Assembly: GCA_021432635.1 (NCBI GenBank)
Contig: MU270048.1
Coordinates: forward strand, 637,534-701,533
Direction of reading: 5' to 3'
Origin: Thozetella sp. PMI_491
Taxonomy: Eukaryota; Ascomycota; Sordariomycetes; Chaetosphaeriales; Chaetosphaeriaceae
Length of the DNA: 64,000 nt
The notes under the pieces were generated by a model. It was not told where the DNA came from. It saw only the letters and a program-made list of their open reading frames with translations, and did not search any database. A program made the position numbers and the translations under genes. Positions 11,185 to 23,379 of this stretch are shown one piece after another. Numbering within the stretch: the first letter of the stretch is position 1; each line of letters begins with the position of its first letter.

Positions 11185-13548
11185 TGCTGCGATCGGGACG
11201 GCTCTGGGTGGAAGATGGGACGGGCGAATGGGGTGGTGTCGATCAAGAGTCAGGACGCAGGCAAGCTCTATGTGCTAACCCATCGTCCTGCCTTGTCTCG
11301 GCTGCGGAGGTGGTGAGAACGCTGCGGCCTTTCTGCTCAATGACGACGGCAGCCACGGGAATGGTTGGGGTACGGAGCTAGCAGGGGGTTTAGGCTGCTA
11401 ACGTTGAAAAGGCGCCGGGGGCACGCGGGTTGGCGGGATGGAGAACGAACGGAGGCTCCAGCAGACGAGCGGGCGGACGGGGTCGATAGAAGTCGACTCG
11501 AGCTAGGCAAGTGCGAGCAGAGGTGCTCTGGAGGCGTGTGCTCCGTTAGGTCCTGCTCACTCCAAATGCCAAGGCTTTTCCTACTTTTCGCCCGCAGTGG
11601 GACCGCGCCCGCCCCCCGCCCCCCCCCCAAGAAAGGGAGACCCCTCGATTTGCGATTAGCAAAACGCGTGAATCTCGGGAGAATCAGTGCAACCGGTAAA
11701 TCTGGCCTATCTATTCGTATCTATTCGTCCAGCGCATTACGGCCGCGGCCGCGGACAAGGGAAGGAACGGGAAGGCCACCAAGGAATCCCCAATGATATG
11801 CGACGCAGGCCCGGCGATTGTTGGCCAACCCAGGGACTGAAAGCCGCGCGTTGCCAACCAAGCTTGGAGTTTGGAGGCTGTTTGGAGGTCCTCCTGCTCG
11901 TTGGGGTCAAAGCTCTCGCTGCTTCGCGGAGGCACGAGCGTGGTCGCCGCCAACCGAACCGCTTACTACGTACTTCGTACAGAGTACACTTGGCTCAGCC
12001 CCAGACCAATGTAACCGGTGCATGCGTTCTCCGTATGTCCAAACACTTCTAGGCTACAAGTGGGCGCTTTCCTTGCAGCATGTAACAAGCGCCCGGCAGC
12101 ACTCTATGGAGATCAGCCCCAACGAAAACAATTCAGCCTTAATGATGTATCGCCAGAAACATGCCCCTCGGAATCTGTGGTCATTTGGTTTCAGTAGCGC
12201 TAGAGCCGGCGCTAAACTCCTAACACTCGAGGACGCTTCTTTGGCGCTTCTCATCAGCAATCACAAGGGTCATGGGGACGCGACCCGGTCACGGGTGATG
12301 AACCACTAGGTGCTGCTAAAGTTGGAAGCAGATATTATATTGTAAAAATCTAACCCTTATATCCAATGGCGTATCGACACGCTAGAAAAGAGGGGCACGA
12401 TTCTCAACTCATAGTTGGGCTTTATTGCTTTCCTGCCAGCCGTATGCCCCAGGCAGGCACTCGGGGTCGCAAGGGTTACAGGGGAGAATAGGGACCTGCC
12501 CAGATATCTTATCTCGCCATTCATCGCTCTCTCTCAGGTAACTAAGGTAGCTAGTTATCTTACCTACCTAGGTAGATATCCACCTACCTACCTAAGTTAA
12601 TTCCGAAGGTATCCTCGAATACCAAGTTTCTGCCTGCCACCCTTCCGCGGCTATCGACGCGTGGCCTTAGGCAGCAACTGGAACGGGACTACGACGCGAC
12701 GGCAAGCTGCTCCAAGCGGCCAAACCAATCCTGGTCGACCACGAGAAGACAATGGGGTGGAAGAAAAGCGAGTCACATGTGCAAATGGGAGCCTCGAATC
12801 AAGCCACCTGCCTACGGAGTACCAACCTTGGCATAGTAAAACCCGTACCTGGCGCCAAGAAACTGGCCGGTCCGGATGCAACGCCCAAAACGTCGTTTAC
12901 CGTGAATTTGCCCCTCTGACCTTTCCCTGAATCACGATCGTGGCGCCCGTGCTTCTACGCGCAATATTCCTGAATAATACAAGTGGGGCACGTGATGCCC
13001 CTCGGCGCCAGCCATCGCTTGTGGACTTCATAATTGCCAAATTGGGGGTAAACAAAACGATGCCGCCCACGGCGCGTCGCACGCTCAGTCCAAGAGGGAA
13101 GCGCGAAGACGAAAAAATTTTACCCGGCATGCGTCCAAGACATCCTAGCGCAGCTTTCCAGAAGAATCACTTTCACGCACGTCGAGGGGAAAGTCGCAGA
13201 AAATCATCAGCCCATCCATTGCCCGACTCTACCGCCGTAGAGATCTCCCATGTATTGATACAAGTGGAAAAAACTCCGAGGTATCACCAGGGGATTATGT
13301 GTCGCGCTGCTGGAGAGCGATGCAGCAGCGCAGCAAATAACACAACCATACAAATACCATGCCAGCCCATCATGAACGTGCCACCGATCCTATGTCGCGG
13401 CTGCAAAAAAAAAAAAAACAACCCCAAGTACGCGCGAGACTGGCGCGTGTCCCCGATCCCCGCTTTGTTCCCGAGTCCTCAAAACGCCGTGAGCCCTGTC
13501 ATGAAACCAGAGAATAAAAAGACATTACAACATGAAAGCAGAGCCGGC
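11185..13548. other. Intergenic region with a palindromic repeat cluster
   Basis: 2.4 kb between the promoter of the NPF protein gene and the 3' end of histone H1. It contains a C-rich tract at about 11610-11628, a CCTACCTAGGTA-type cluster at 12537-12597 and an A run at about 13406-13418 close to the end of H1. Open frames are short and unlike known proteins. I call no gene. Confidence 0.6.
12537..12597. repeat. TACCTAGGTA-type palindromic cluster
   Basis: Overlapping copies of ACCTACCTA and its complement TAGGTAG are packed in about 60 bases, forming several short inverted repeats. Shorter versions recur at about 35166-35190, 42157-42186, 42340-42371 and 42786-42802. Confidence 0.75.
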
Positions 13549-14572
13549 TCATGCCGAGGCCTCAGCCTTCTTTGGTGTCTTCTCCTTCTTGGGGGCAGCG
13601 GCCTTCTTGGGCGCCGCCTTCTTGGTAGCGGCAGGCTTGGCGGTCTTGGTGACGCGACCAGTCTTGGTCTTAGTAAGAGCCTTCTCCGCGGGCTTCTTGG
13701 TCTCCTTCTTAGCCGCGGGCTTCTTAGGGGCGGCAACCTTCTTCTCCTTGGTCTCCTTGGCCTCCTTCTTAGGGGCGGCCTTCTTGGGGGCAGGAGCCTT
13801 CTTCTCCTTCTTCTCCTTGGTCTCCTTAGCCTCCTTCTTGGGAGCAGCCTTCTTAGCAGCAGGCTTCTTAACAGCAGCAGGAGCAGCGCTCTTCTTGGCC
13901 AGCTTGGTACCGCCCGAAGGGCCTGGGTAGTATCGTCAGTATAGACGAGCAGTGACCGAGATCGGAGGCGACTCACCCTTGGGCTGCTCAAAGACACCCT
14001 TCTCAACACCAGCCTTGAGGGCCTTGTTGAAGAGCGAGTCGAACATGTTGTCCGAGACAGTGATGTTGTTGTTGGCCTTCACATACTTCTTAAGGGCCTG
14101 GCGGCTGTGGGCAACAGTTAGCTTTCATTCTGATGAGCAGGGATGCAGGTCCTGAAACACCAATGGAAGACACCATTGATGCCGGAACACTAGGGAGTCA
14201 GGCTTACCTAGATCCGTAGCGATCCTTGCGCTGAAAGGCAAAAATAGGTCAGCTATGGATTGCTCGGTACGGATGAGGCCCAAGAGGGCATGGGCGGGGT
14301 GCCATGGTCAACGCGAAGCGTCGTGAGACTTGGTCTCACTACGCGCGACCGGCAGCGACCGCAGCCCAATGCGCTGTAAAGGTAAGGAATGGGGTTAATT
14401 ACCGCGACGATGGCATCAGTGATCATAGCCTGCGGCAGGTTAGTCAAATGCCCAATGGACGACGGACCAAGGGTACATAAGCACATACCTGGTAGGTGCC
14501 GTGGGTAGGGGCAGCCTTGGCCTTGGGAGCGGCAGCGCCCTCGGCCTTGGTCTCGGTCTTCTTGGGAGGCAT
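13549..14572 (-). CDS. Linker histone H1
   Basis: Five exons: 14572-14489, 14429-14403, 14230-14208, 14104-13977 and 13922-13549, giving 211 residues, normal for a fungal H1. Introns of 59, 172, 103 and 54 bases all have GT-AG ends. Short N-tail 'MPPKKTETKAEG', then a winged-helix globular domain from about residue 24 ('THGTYQAMITDAIVA', 'SSRQALKKYVKANN') to about 90 ('GVEKGVFEQPKG'), then a lysine/alanine/proline-rich tail with repeated 'AAPKK' and 'KETKEKKEKK' units ending 'TPKKAEASA'. H1 binds the nucleosome at the DNA entry/exit site and linker DNA in the nucleus. Exons two and three are only 27 and 23 bases, both inside the globular domain. A TATATAAG box lies about 200 bases upstream. 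Frame is kept through all four junctions. Confidence 0.95.
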
Positions 14573-14765
14573 GGTGAATGTTGGTGTGTGACGGGGGTGA
14601 ACCTCAAAAAGTGATGGATGAATGCGAGATGCGATCGAATTGCTTCGTAGATTCAAGGTCAAGATGAGATGACAACTGGATTCGTGACTGCAGAAGGGTT
14701 CGGGAGGGAAGGAAAGGCAAGAGGAAGGGGGTGTCGGGCGGGCGCGACGAGGAGGGCGGCCCTCA

Positions 14766-14773
14766 CTTATATA
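14766..14773 (-). promoter_or_regulatory. TATA-like box of histone H1
   Basis: The minus strand reads TATATAAG about 195-200 bases upstream of the H1 ATG at 14572, a plausible core promoter position given a fungal 5' leader of over 100 bases. Confidence 0.55.
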
Positions 14774-17429
14774 AATGCGGGGAGCTTCGGGCGCAATCAG
14801 CAATCAGCAAAATCACTCCCCCCGGGGGGGGTCCCAGGTCAAGCTCGCCCTCTGTCCCTCCTGCCTTACCTTAGCTCGGAGTGGGATTTTGGGTTTTGGG
14901 CCAATGGGGTGTGGCGGCTGGTCCGTGCGGCTAAGCTAAATCAGTGCTTGGGCAAGAGCTGCTGCAGGCGCTTGCAGTGGGAGCCGGGGACGATCAGGCG
15001 GCACGGCGAGCGAGCCGCCACAGACAGATCACGCTCTTCCCGGAACTCTTGCGCCTCACCAGTGGCTCAAGCTTGCCGTTTTTCGGGGAGGAGGGGACCC
15101 GGCAGGCCCGCGCTTTCCCTGTTTGGTCCATGTTTTACTGATTTGCAGGCGGTCCCCGTGGCTCGAAGCTCGAAAAATTGGGGTGCCGATTTTTTCTGAT
15201 TGGTCCACGACCAACAACAGCTCACCCCCTTTGTACCTCCTCACCCATTTTCCCTCCCCCGCCGTGCCATCGATCTCGAGAGAAGTCGAGCTCGCCGCCC
15301 ACCCACCTCCTCGACTCCCTCTCGCGTTCCCTCCTTCTCCCCTTTCTTCCTGCCCTCCATCCTGCCCGAACTGGGTCAGACAGTGACTTGGTCATTCGAG
15401 TCGTATATCTTCACTGCTTTCCCGGGTTTTTCTAGCCCCAGATTGCTCCGTAGGGTCCGATCGCGTCGTAAATCAACAATACCCCTGAGATCGCTTTAAC
15501 GGCGTGTTTTTGCGAATTTGTCGCAGTCGAACCAGCCGGGTGCCTCCGGGCGCATTCGACCTGGACGTCCACCAACCCCTGCTTTCTGGAGAAAGGAAAC
15601 GAGATTCAGGCTCTCCGAATTGATAGCTTTCTTTTCCATGTCTTTTTTTTCCTGTTTCTCCTTTGTCGCTCGATCTATTTGCGAATATGTCCAAAGTCAC
15701 TTTTTTTTGTTTGGGTGCGGCGGCTGCATCTCGCTCGCGGGTGAAGCCATTCGCACAATGTCGACTTCAAACCACACCACCTCCCCGGTCAGCACTGGGG
15801 TGTTGCTGAAGTCAAAAGTCGAGGCAGACCATACAGGGGCATCATCTAGCAATTGTGGCTCATATTTAGCCTTGTTTGCTCCCTGTCATGCAAATCCCAA
15901 GCGTTGGGAGCTGACATCGCCAGATTTGCGGGCGCGTCGCTCACGAAGCCTAAACCGCGCGTGCCACCACCTGCCTGTCGACTCACGATACATCCGGGGA
16001 AAACTGCAAGGCTATGTTCGAGTGAACAGGGCCTCGGCCGCTCCCTTTTTTGGCTCATAGTCATTGGTATCGGGCTTCACCGTGGTGCTAGCTAAACACG
16101 CTCCGTGGAAAGCAGCGCAGGTCGCGATGGCTGGCCCAGTTGGGCATCATATCACGCGCCGCCGTATTTCGGCCTAGCCACGTGTCCCAGCGCTTCTAAC
16201 ATGGGCTCCAATGCTATTGTAAACGAGACGCCGTGATCCAACGGGCTCATGGAGCATCAAAGTTGTCTGGTCTTCGGAGAGGGGCCAGTACTGTCGCCAC
16301 GGTGCGCGACCGGTTGAGATCAGCCCGTTCCGGTCGGGCAAGTGCGCACACGCTAACATATTCACATATTCATCCACAACCAGGCCCCGGAGCCACAGGA
16401 ACCACATTAATTGAATCTGACAGTGTCGTATTCCATCATCCTGGTCTGATTTTTTGCTCTTTGGCTATTAGGGAGGTCTGTTTTCGTCACGTAGCCAGCT
16501 GTCCCGTTTCCCGCGCCGAGCCTCAGCTACCGCCGCTTCTTGACCTAACCCGAGATCACCCCGCCTCCCAGCCATGACTCCAAGACTATCAGTCATGTTC
16601 CAGCCATAGTGCATCCTCCAACAGCGCATATCCTGCTATGCTTTGCAGCACCCCCTAATCATCAGCGTCAGCTTCCATAAAGACCTACTTCTACTTTTGG
16701 CGCCATTGGCACGCCATCGCCCGTGCGGTGGATTGTTGATAGACGCGTCTCCTCCATGCACTGCTTTGGCCACCCCTCGTGATTGAGCACCCTGGCTGTG
16801 TATAATAAGCCTGGTCCAGAATTCTTGGCGTTGGCAAGTAGCTACATGGTACTGCAGCACAGCTGTGGTAATCTGCCACATCCAGGAGGATGGGCCACCT
16901 TACCTGAATTGGCCTATCGCGGCTCCTGTCACGAGGTCTTGCAAGTCCATGGTCAAGGTGTGATTCGGTGGCGTTCTCGACCCCTTTAGGGACATGGTTA
17001 GGGACCGTTCGAGAAGCCCTGACCCGCCGCTAGTCGATCTCTACAATCAGCTACTCCGTCGACAAGGCACATTATTATGCTCTAGACTCTGCGCACGCGC
17101 CAGAATAGCCCGGGCGGGCCCGTGGACAAAACATTAGGTGGGATCGCATCCTAGAGCTACTCCGACACTCTGTGTCTCAACTCGGCCGTGTGTTCCAAGA
17201 CGTCCGCAGGACCGTTTAGCCTATCGAAAGAGCGGTATTGGGCAGAGGTATGCAACAGGTCGGGGGGAGCCAGCTGCAGCACTAGAAAATCCGTTAGATC
17301 CTTCTCTTTGGCGCACGTGCCATCCCTAACTCGCTTACATCCGGCGTGGTCCAAGCTGGGACCCTTCCCGTAGCATCCATCACATAACTAGTCTTTCGGG
17401 CCGGGATAGCGACAAGCCCGTAGCCAATT

Positions 17430-19700
17430 CTAACCAACCATGAAGAGGAAAAAAAAAATTAAAACAATATATACAGAGTAATTTTTCCTCTTTATTTTCC
17501 CTTCTCTACCCGAGATATCCAAAGTACTCTCCGTATGTTTGTGGCCGCACCGGGACGCTGTAGTATTGTCACGTGCATGCACTCCCGCCTCCTCTCAGCC
17601 CTCCTCTCATACTTTGAGGGGGGTGTGGCAATTCCTCAAACCAACAGGGAACGCGTGCATCTTTGCGGGCATATATGATCATTATGTGTCTTAGTATACT
17701 ACTGTAGTCCGTTCTGGGGCAGGTAAGCTGGAGTCAGCCGTGGATAATTAATATAACTTGGTTGATCTTAATAGTTATATCGTCACTGTTATTTTTATAT
17801 AGAGTCGAGTCATCGTCGAGGAGTAGCAGCACCACGTATAATAAGATCGTATCTTCCTCACGGACTCGTTAGTAGAGGCGTATCGTAGTGGTCGGCCTTC
17901 TTCCGCCGATACATGCCTCGTACGAGACGTTAGACGAAGCAATTGTCATTATGTTGTGCTTCGAGTATATTATAGGTAAATTACAATATCTTTACCTAGG
18001 AGTATATAGATGCCCAAACTCTGCCTAACCATTTTCATACATTACCCTAAAATACTCCTATAATTGTCTCTCTCTCCGTAGACCACCAAAAGTTGTTCAT
18101 AGGCACTGATGACACTCGATGCAGTATACCCAAGGTAGGACCCGCCACATACGGAATGCTTCTAGTTGGTCAAAGTGATAGATTCATGCGTTGATCTAGG
18201 CGGTTCTCTATCGAAATATATATTCTAGTGAGCTACCGTCTCGTTGGGGATGCTGATGGCGGCGTTGACGCGTGAGGCGACGAAAGACGCGTCTACCACA
18301 ATCTTGGTTCTCGCGGAGGACGACGGCCGGCCGGCCGGCCGGAATCCCCATCCGGGCTGCCGAGTACTCGAACGTTCCAATTGAAATATTTTTGATCTTA
18401 TTACTATTCTTCCCTCCTTGCCAGCGGGCCGCTACTTCTCCATAACAAAGCCCGGCGCGTCAGCCGAGTTAGCTGTAGCCTCACATTCGAGCCCAAGCAT
18501 GCAAGAAGCCAACCACACCAGGAAGATAACGACCAGGCAATGCCCATCTGCGTTTTAGTATGGTAGTATGTAATTTTGTAGTTTCCCAGCTTGTTTGACG
18601 CGTCTGTTGTACGAATTGCTTGCTCACCAGATATCGCGATGGCGAGCCAAGGCACCGTGTCAGACCTCGGTCATCCCCCAGTGGCTTAGGAATCGGGCAG
18701 TTTCTCGTATAAAGTCTCATTAAATATACATAAGCATATATTTGAACATTTATAAACCTGTTTTACGCTCGTCTTTGTCCTAGATTTTGTTGTGGGAGCA
18801 AGCAGCCCTGGTAAGATCCCAGAGCGTGACATTTGCTGCAAAGTCTTCTTGCGGTACTCTCCGAGCTAGAGTGTAGACACAGCAATATCGGGCTGCAGTT
18901 AATTAGAGATTCATCATGATAATATAGCCGCGAGATACTATCAGGAGGGGAATTGGGACGTGGTACTAGAATCTGTACGCATTGGACGTCTGGTGTCGAC
19001 CTCGATCAACATTAGCCAGTACGATGATTGACCATGCCAACCTGCCATAATTCTCAACTCTCACATGTAGGCATAAAGGGAACTACAAGAACTATATTCT
19101 ATGCTATTCAAGCTCAGAAGGATGTATCTAAACCGGGTTTACAGTCCAACGCAGCAACTCGATACACCAGCATGGGCGGCAAACCGCTCTGCATCGTGGC
19201 CACAATTGTGCTCTGCCAGTAACAGCTCGTGTCTACGGGCATCGCCTGACGACAACAAGATCTAGTACATGGCACTACAGTGACTACTAGCCATCAAGCC
19301 TCGGGGCACCAGTGTCTTTACTACCTTAGCTAGTGGTCGAGGTGGTTCGAAGAGTTCTTTCCCAGTATTCGCCTATAAACTTGGAGCCTAGGATCTCGAT
19401 CACCTTACTTTGCTTGGCTCGCGAACAAATCTACTAGGTAATGCGTGTACGGGCTGGGTCTAATAGCGCCTGGCTTGTTGGTCTTTGCTGTAGTCCGTGT
19501 TCACGATCTAGCATTCGCAAGACTCCTCTAGCCAAAGCTCGAATAATTACTTTTGACTGCCTCGTCGGGATATCATAGCGATACGAGGTATTATGGGGTC
19601 CACGACTGCATCCAACGCATTTACATTGTTTGGCCGTAGCTTACTTACTTCGATGACGACCGGCTGCCCCAAGGGAGGGAGAGACTAGAGGAGGCCGGTT
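17430..19700. other. TA-rich decayed DNA, possible mutated transposon relic
   Basis: Compared with both flanks this stretch has many TATA, TAGTA and TAATTA words and dense stop codons in every frame (clearest at 17,690-18,250 and 18,700-18,960). That pattern is what repeat-induced point mutation leaves in filamentous ascomycetes (established), but I could not recognise a transposase, reverse transcriptase or terminal repeats. Short translated bits at 19,340-19,640 are suggestive only. Confidence 0.35.
18325..18342. repeat. GGCC tandem repeat
   Basis: Four and a half copies of GGCC, standing out as a GC island inside the TA-rich stretch. Confidence 0.8.
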
Positions 19701-20463
19701 AAGTGATGCGGCACTGGCGTGAACGTATCTCTTTCCTCCCCTTTCTTTCCTCTCCCTTCTTTAGAAAAATCGGACCTCGACAGCGAGAGCGTCGACGAGT
19801 TTGCGCCATGGCGCCCGCCCGGACATCTAACTGCTAATTGCCTATCTCATGCACCCGAAGGAGCCGCAGCTCTAGCACGACGGCTCGCTAGCCAAGAATG
19901 CGGAAGCCCCCCCGTCAGTTATAGGAATCTAGGATGCTAATAGTAGCATTCCTCGGTCCATTATTCTAACGCGGCCCTCTGCCACGCCCCCTTCCCGCGC
20001 CTTTGGCGCCCTAAGTATGGATAGGCTCGTGCCATGCTCCCCCCTCCCCCCCTTGGCGGTGGTGGAGGTCGTCAAATGGATGGCTTGGCAATTCGTCAAC
20101 CTGTCTTTAAGAATATACGCGGGTAGTTTGCCGGCCACGCAGTCGCGCTAGTCGGCATGCCATACATAGCCTCGTGGGCCATGTGCTTTGGAGAGACTAT
20201 GCCAGGATGTAGGATTGAGCATAAAGCCAGCCTTTGGGAGAGAGGCTATCCACCTCCACGTCCCGAGTGGCCAAGCCCGCGTGCTGTCGTATGCGCAATT
20301 CACGTTCCTGTCCACTACGTACATACATCCCCCCGATGCATGCACAGCGAGGGCCCCCCCAACTTCCCGGGCTAAGCCCAGCGCGATGTGGGGTGTGTCG
20401 GCATAAGAAGGATGTTATCGTTATTCTACGGAGTATTATATTAACTTTGTTGCTCCGCCGCCA

Positions 20464-20477
20464 GGGGGGGGGGGGGG
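20464..20477. repeat. G14 homopolymer
   Basis: Fourteen G on the plus strand followed by A and six more G. One of several long G runs in the window (others at 2387, 23283, 26597, 27016, 36487 and 63987). Confidence 0.9.
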
Positions 20478-20662
20478 AGGGGGGACGTCCCGGGTGCGAT
20501 GGGGGTAGAGGGGAAAAAGCTTGCTGGGATGCTGGGCTTTTTTGTCCACTGAAAGGATGGTGGCAAGCAACCTCATGCGCAGTCTATACCAAAACAGCTC
20601 CTTCGCCGGCCGCGGGCCAGGGCCGGTCGGCATCTTGAAAGCTGTCTACTATGGTACCCTCC

Positions 20663-20683
20663 CTCTGTCCTCTGTCCTCTGTC
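20663..20683. repeat. Three copies of a 7-base tandem repeat
   Basis: CTCTGTC is repeated three times head to tail without mismatch. Confidence 0.8.
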
Positions 20684-20894
20684 CCGTGAGGAAACATCGA
20701 AGATCCCGGCTTCAGCCGCCGTCCACGCGGACTGGGGGCCGGGGTGGATCAGCGGACTGGGTGAGCGCGATGAAACGCGGTTTTGCGAGCTTCGGCCGCA
20801 GTCTGGGACCACTTGCTGGAGCATCTCGTGTCTGCCAAGCCGCTCCCATCTCGAACGGTCCCCGCCCTCGTCCCATCCAGTATCCAGGTGGGCA

Positions 20895-20924
20895 TCCACC
20901 ACCGTCCACCACTGTCCACCACCG
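20895..20924. repeat. Three copies of a 10-base tandem repeat
   Basis: TCCACCACCG, TCCACCACTG and TCCACCACCG follow one another; the middle copy differs by one transition. Confidence 0.8.
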
Positions 20925-21546
20925 TCGAAGTCGTGGTGAAGCGTTGCGACGGTTCGTTCCCCCGAGTTTGGCCCGTCCCTTCCCCCCTCATCCCGGCAGC
21001 AACAGCTAGGGCGAGTGGGCTGGCGTCGTGGGCACGTCGTGCCAGTCGTGGGGCCGCCGCGACGGAATCAGCTAGCGCCCACGGCAGTCTCCAGCCAATA
21101 AGCCCGACGCCGTTGATGTGCGAAATGCGAGATGGGCGCTGGTACATACCCAGCCCTTTGCCAACCCGCCCGTGCGAACTAAGACAAGCCTCTAGAGACT
21201 ACGGATGGCGCGTATTTTTTTTTTGGGAGGGTCCCTGAGTGCCCTGAGTGCGTTGCCCCTGCTCTCGCGACGATCGGCCGACGCGGCAGTGGATTGCGGT
21301 ACAGCTACAAAGCAGCAAACCAGCTCAGCCATCGTCGCAGCGCAAAGCATCGGGGCCGTGCGAGGCTCACCTTCGGGCACATCAATGGGTCCCTCAGCGC
21401 TGAGCAGACGGGCGGAAACATGGCCTTCTAGAACGTTGGTTGGCTAGGGATGGTCCTTGAACAGAAGCCTATGCCACGATTGTCGTCCCATCCGTAGTGA
21501 GATGGTTCTGTGGCTGTTTCAGGTTTCAAAGCGCCCCCCCGCATCG

Positions 21547-21586
21547 CTGCAACCCTCTGCAACCCTCTGTAACCTTTTGCAACCCT
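21547..21586. repeat. Four copies of a 10-base tandem repeat
   Basis: CTGCAACCCT occurs twice exactly, then as CTGTAACCTT and TTGCAACCCT. All mismatches are C-to-T transitions. Confidence 0.8.
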
Positions 21587-23144
21587 TTCTGCAGCATACC
21601 CTTTCGCCTGGGGGGCCTTGTGTCAGTTCGGACTTGGTTGCTTCCCTTTCCAGCCCCCCTCCCCCCCACCTTCGGGCTAATTGCGTACGTACGCACCCAC
21701 CCTCTTTCGAGTCTGATGCAAAGCCACTTCGTCCCGTAATGTGCAGTGTCCTTCTTGGTAGCGCCGCCGGGCTCCACCGACAACCCGCCGTCGTGGGCGC
21801 CATGGCGGCGGACGGGCGCCGACGGACGAGAATAGACCCCGAGCTGGACCCCCTTTTTAAACTTGTTCGTCACGACGGGGCTAGGCAAGAGCTATTGTCA
21901 AAAGCTATTGAAAGGACCGGTGGCCAGTCCGTCCCGGCCGGTGCTCGAATCAACGGGGGGCCCGGTAGTGTGCCGGCCTCTTCTGTTGGCCAAGGGATTG
22001 CAATTACGGTAGTGTTGTCTTCTCTTCTAGCATATCGTCACGGGTTTGCTCCATTGTTTGGGCCATGTATGCCATTGCCCAAGTTGGGATGGCTCGTCTG
22101 CCACAATGGAGAAACGCCAAGCGGCCGTTTGCTAAGTGCTGTGTTACTTGTTACTGGAGCTCAACGCCGTTGGGACAGCTCGGGCTTCGTATACCCTCCA
22201 CAATAATTAGTGGCTTGCCCTCTCTCCTGGCCACGTACTTCGTTTGGGAGCACACATGCTGTGGTCATGCAAAGGGACCTCAAAGGGCCCTAACGTTAAA
22301 GGAAGGGAAGGAGGGAGGACTCCAGCCAGCCTCCCCTGATGCCCCCTTCCAATATTCGACAGCTCTCCTGGTAGTGGCCCCTGGCCTGTAAACAAGGAGC
22401 CTGTACTGGATCAATTAGCATAGAGATTATCTTCTGCCCGGGGCCGTCCTATTTCCCCTTCCCTTGAGGCTGGTGATGCTACTTTTGGACGAAACAAAGG
22501 CGGCCGCCCAGTATTCCCCTGTCGGTGGCGAGGACCAATGACGAATCCCGACCCTCACTCCCATGGGGCAGGGGGTTTTGGGCTTTGGCTTTTTTTTTCA
22601 AGAATAACCTTCAATCTACCTCAGGGATAGAGTTATCCAGGATCAACGCCTCCCCGGCGTACGTAGCAACGATCGGCACGACCCACCGCCCATCTCCGAA
22701 GTCCAAACTTAGTTGTTGCTGTGCTCATCACCAAACGCTGACCTTTGTGTCCCTCCTATAGTGAACGCCGCGACAACCTCGTGGCCTCTGGGGATTGTTT
22801 AGATGGACAGAACCGAGGCCGTAGTGCGATAACTCGAGCTGCAACGTCTGGGTATTGTTGAATATTTGGTGGATTATCTATGTACCAAGCCGATCACACT
22901 AGATCACTCCCAGGCGCTGAATATGCCGTCCTGTTGCAAATGCTAGCATCTCAATCCACTGCAAAAGTCAAACGCTCCTATTTTCCGGGCTTGTTGTCTG
23001 CTGTAACAATCTCCATGGCGCACGAGGCAATGATCCCAACGCTCATCCGGTCCAAGAAAAAAAAAACGATCCGTAAACCCTTGCGGTCGAGCCGTAACAA
23101 AGCTGCCTGGTGCCCAAAACGCCGTTCTAATGCACGCACTGGGT

Positions 23145-23170
23145 AATCCGATCCGGTGCAATCCGATCCG
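23145..23170. repeat. Direct repeat AATCCGATCCG
   Basis: Two exact copies of the 11-base word AATCCGATCCG with a 4-base spacer, 210 bases beyond the Gti1/Pac2 stop codon, so probably in its 3' untranslated region. Confidence 0.7.
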
Positions 23171-23379
23171 TTCGCCTCAAGGGAAATCGAGAGCCCCCTC
23201 TCTTCAACTCGCAGACGGGTATCTGTGCATCATGAAAGTGTTGGACCTCTCCTCTCCGGTCCCTCCGCCCTCCCCTGCCCATGGGGGGGGGGGGGGTGAG
23301 ATCACCTCTCACCTCCCTCAAGCAATTACTCTGTTGGTGGTGCTTGTTTCTCCTCAAACCATGCCATGCCTCGCATGCC

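Larger units (their letters stand above)
14573..23379. other. Long gene-poor region downstream of the Gti1/Pac2 gene
   Basis: 8.8 kb from the H1 start codon to the Gti1/Pac2 stop codon. It begins with the H1 promoter and a pyrimidine-rich stretch (15,240-15,480). The middle (about 17,400-19,700) is TA-rich and looks decayed. The right part (20,460-21,600) carries G runs and three short tandem repeats. No frame over 250 codons exists; the longest (21457-22206, plus) is low complexity, cysteine-rich and without family resemblance. I call no protein or RNA gene. Confidence 0.6.

Noticed and set aside
21457-22206. 249-codon plus-strand frame as a gene
   Set aside because: Low-complexity leucine/proline/cysteine composition, equally long frames on the other strand, no recognisable domain.
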